64,000 nt of DNA from Cyanoderma ruficeps (lineage: Eukaryota > Chordata > Aves > Passeriformes > Timaliidae), in the NCBI GenBank assembly GCA_008694505.1, contig VZDJ01000116.1, forward strand, positions 16,268,781 to 16,332,780. The letters are read 5' to 3'. The notes beneath the pieces are model-generated. The model did not search any database and was not told the DNA's origin. It saw only the letters and a program-made list of their open reading frames with translations. The translations under genes were made by a program, and so were the position numbers. Positions 63,344 through 64,000 of this stretch are shown here, piece after piece (position 1 is the stretch's first letter; each line of letters begins with the position of its first letter).

Positions 63344-64000
63344 CTACAAGCACAGGGATGAGGGAAGGTAGGATCAGGCACTGAGGAAAGAGCAGGTCCC
63401 ATACACCACACCTCTGCTGCGCTCAGCTCCATGCCATTCCCTAGGCCTAGGCTGTGTCCTACCACCACATATCACAGCTTCTCCAACCTTGCTGCAAGAC
63501 CAGCACAGCAGGAGGAGGAAGAAATGCATTGTGCTGGAGGGAGAACTTAAGGGGACATAAGGCTAAAGGTCTGCATGGAGACAATCCCTGCTGCTGACTT
63601 ATCCCAGCACCACTGGCCAGACCTCAAGCAAAAACTTGTGCTAGTTTAGTAGCTGCAAGATCTGGTAGGTCATACCACTCCAGTTCAGAAGCATCTCCTT
63701 GAGCAGGTGGAGATGGGCCCTGTGAAGACATACTGGGAATAGCCAGGCTGTAGCTGGACAACTGGGCTGAGCCCTGACAGGCTGACATCCACCTGACCTG
63801 ACACCACTCCTCCACACAGCACTGGTGGACATGATAAAAATGAAATATTATCCAGTGGGATGTTTATAACAAACCAAAGGATCTTTCTGACCCCAGCATC
63901 ACAAAAATATGGAGCCTGTTGCCACATAAGATTTTGGGACCTGTACTAAATGAACTAAAAAGGGAGTAAAAAATTTAAACAGGTCCTGTGCTGGATGTTC
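63344..64000 (-). other. ABCC2 intron upstream of exon 20
   Basis: I see no NBD1-derived coding sequence on the minus strand up to the window end. The open frames of 60-80 codons here have no ABC motif. The rest of ABCC2 lies beyond 64000. Confidence 0.6.

Noticed and set aside
63624..63927. Minus-strand frames at the right end as possible further ABCC2 exons
   Set aside because: No NBD1 or linker motif and no acceptor/donor pair in the required phase 1. Treated as intron.

Overview
This is a vertebrate nuclear DNA window, almost certainly from a bird. The evidence is multi-exon genes with GT-AG introns, compact introns, CpG-island promoters and several degraded CR1 LINE fragments with the avian 3'-end sequence. 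Three protein-coding genes can be reconstructed exon by exon, and their order matches the human 10q24 block ABCC2-DNMBP-CPN1 in reverse orientation. It is a draft assembly: there is a 32-base N run at 39940-39971 and single Ns at 11118, 12921, 18899 and 42081.

Layout. 1 to about 5900 is intergenic, with no coding gene I can support. 5900-6850 is a CpG island containing the first exon of CPN1, the catalytic chain of carboxypeptidase N; its nine coding exons run on the + strand from 6609 to 17712. About 17850-21200 is intergenic. A second CpG island (21200-22100) is the likely DNMBP (Tuba) promoter. DNMBP has 16 coding exons on the + strand from 30048 to 54560, with its poly(A) signal at 55603. 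The 12-kb DNMBP intron 3 holds a long arginine/tyrosine-rich open exon (37974-39090). Its donor has exactly the phase needed to splice into the exon that opens the DH (RhoGEF) domain. A third CpG-rich block (about 46380-46980) lies just before that same exon. The right end carries the last 13 coding exons of ABCC2 (MRP2) on the - strand (63343 down to 56740), tail to tail with DNMBP. The 5' half of ABCC2 lies outside the window.

The three genes are syntenic neighbours, not a functional pathway. CPN1 is a secreted plasma metalloprotease chain, DNMBP is a cytoplasmic Cdc42 GEF scaffold, and ABCC2 is an export pump of the apical (canalicular) membrane. The most interesting items are the putative alternative DNMBP N-terminus, an in-frame 33-bp duplication next to an N inside CPN1 exon 5 (probably an assembly artefact), and an 18-nt DNMBP microexon. 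I saw no rRNA, tRNA, CRISPR array or intact mobile element. Exon boundaries were set by reading splice sites and keeping reading phase, and by comparison with remembered human protein sequences. No alignment program was run.
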